Assembly (NCBI GenBank): GCA_947588685.1
Contig: CANPYM010000004.1
Coordinates: 1-64,000 of the forward strand
Direction: 5' to 3'
Length of the DNA: 64,000 nt
Source: an uncultured Bacilli bacterium
GTDB taxonomy: Bacteria; Bacillota_I; Bacilli_A; RF39; UBA660
The translations under genes and the position numbers were made by a program. Below the pieces are notes generated by a model, which was not told where the DNA came from, did no database searches, and worked only from the letters and a program-made list of their open reading frames with translations. Every line of letters begins with the position of its first letter. Position 1 is the stretch's first letter. Below, in pieces: positions 63,584 through 64,000 of the stretch.

Positions 63584-64000
63584 ATGAGAATAGAACTATT
63601 GTGTGGAAAAAATATTGAAGAAAGAATAAAAGCGGTTGCAGCAGCGGGAAAGCTATCAAGGACAAAAGGAAATGTTTTTGATGTTTTAGATAGCTGTGAG
63701 GTATATGAAAAGAATCTAGGCCTTGTTAAACGTATCATCGGAATGGGCCATAAGTCAATTATGGAACATGACTATTTTGTCTTTGCCTTAAGTGATGTGA
63801 CGCCGATTGTTGAACAGACCATTATCAGTTATCGCTTGACATCTTTTACAATCAAATCAGGACGGGAAGTTGACTTTCGAAGTGTCGGCTATTATGTACC
63901 AACCTTTAAAGATGTAAAGGGAAATATTCTCGAAAATAATGATGAATTGGTAACTAAATACAAAAATCATATGGATTATTTGTTCCAGGAATATGGCAAG
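63584..64000 (+). CDS. thyX: FAD-dependent thymidylate synthase ThyX (partial, 5' end)
   Basis: 139 codons, open to the window edge. GHKSIMEHDYFVFALSDV and TIISYRLTSFTIKSGREVDF correspond to the ThyX region around the dUMP/FAD-binding motif RHR-(x)7-S; here the Arg is in SYRLTSFTIKSGR, so the motif is a variant. It methylates dUMP with methylene-tetrahydrofolate and FADH2. The protein would need its C-terminal half for full assignment. Confidence 0.85.
   Translation, partial: MRIELLCGKNIEERIKAVAAAGKLSRTKGNVFDVLDSCEVYEKNLGLVKRIIGMGHKSIMEHDYFVFALSDVTPIVEQTIISYRLTSFTIKSGREVDFRSVGYYVPTFKDVKGNILENNDELVTKYKNHMDYLFQEYGK

Noticed and set aside
1-64000. Use of TGA as tryptophan (mycoplasma code)
   Set aside because: Genes such as tsaE and the multi-HTH gene end at TGA with overlapping downstream starts, and long genes use TGG for Trp.

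Overview
The window is AT-rich (about two thirds A+T by eye), densely coded DNA of a low-GC Gram-positive bacterium. TGA serves as a stop codon (end of tsaE at 2582, end of the multi-HTH gene at 62380), so the code is 11 and not the mycoplasma code. SepF, DivIVA, DnaE, a T-box before ileS, an L13 leader, LysM and Amidase_3 proteins and a rubredoxin-type flavoprotein together suggest an anaerobic, probably uncultured gut member of the Bacilli (RF39/Erysipelotrichia-like). The lineage is an inference; no 16S gene is present.

Layout. 1-480: 3' end of a 23S rRNA gene, 5S rRNA and a terminator. 541-2070: two paralogous membrane proteins. 2133-5298: tsaE-tsaB-rimI-tsaD plus a nucleotidyltransferase (tRNA t6A operon). 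5384-7054: an SPFH protein and a small protein. 7061-9561 (minus): NMT1/SsuABC-type importer. 9823-13429: an ABC-2 exporter and an anchored extracytoplasmic protein. 13506-15518: trpS, then rplM-rpsI behind an L13-leader-like hairpin. 15605-21481: nucleoside phosphorylase, two unknown proteins, an SDR, a flavin reductase-rubredoxin fusion, an RNA methyltransferase and a pseudouridine synthase. 21541-27653: cell-wall amidase, an Abi/HEPN protein, an HtrA protease and a three-gene membrane glycosylation operon.

27697-42704 is an accessory region. It holds a LysM protein whose amidase domain has lost its catalytic residues, an HExxH metallopeptidase, an unexplained four-gene operon (unknown protein, XRE regulator, free-standing mini-SepF, unknown protein), an ATP-grasp protein, a second HEPN protein, an MFS transporter, an ASCH protein and a complete type II-A CRISPR-Cas locus. 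The CRISPR order is cas9 (1082 aa), tracrRNA, cas1, cas2, divergent csn2, then an array of four 30-nt spacers. Sigma-A-like promoters can be read for both the tracrRNA and the array.

42827-50827 returns to core genes: rpmB, dnaE, sepF, divIVA and T-box-ileS. Next is a segment bounded by perfect 23-bp inverted repeats, immediately upstream of a 2411-aa VWA/repeat adhesin (51188-58423). It looks like an invertible promoter or a large attenuator. The window ends with lepA, a multi-HTH protein, hemW and the start of thyX.

The strongest leads are the mini-SepF operon (29899-33144), the inverted-repeat segment before the giant adhesin (50873-51038), and the compact II-A CRISPR locus, whose csn2 appears to start at an ATT codon.
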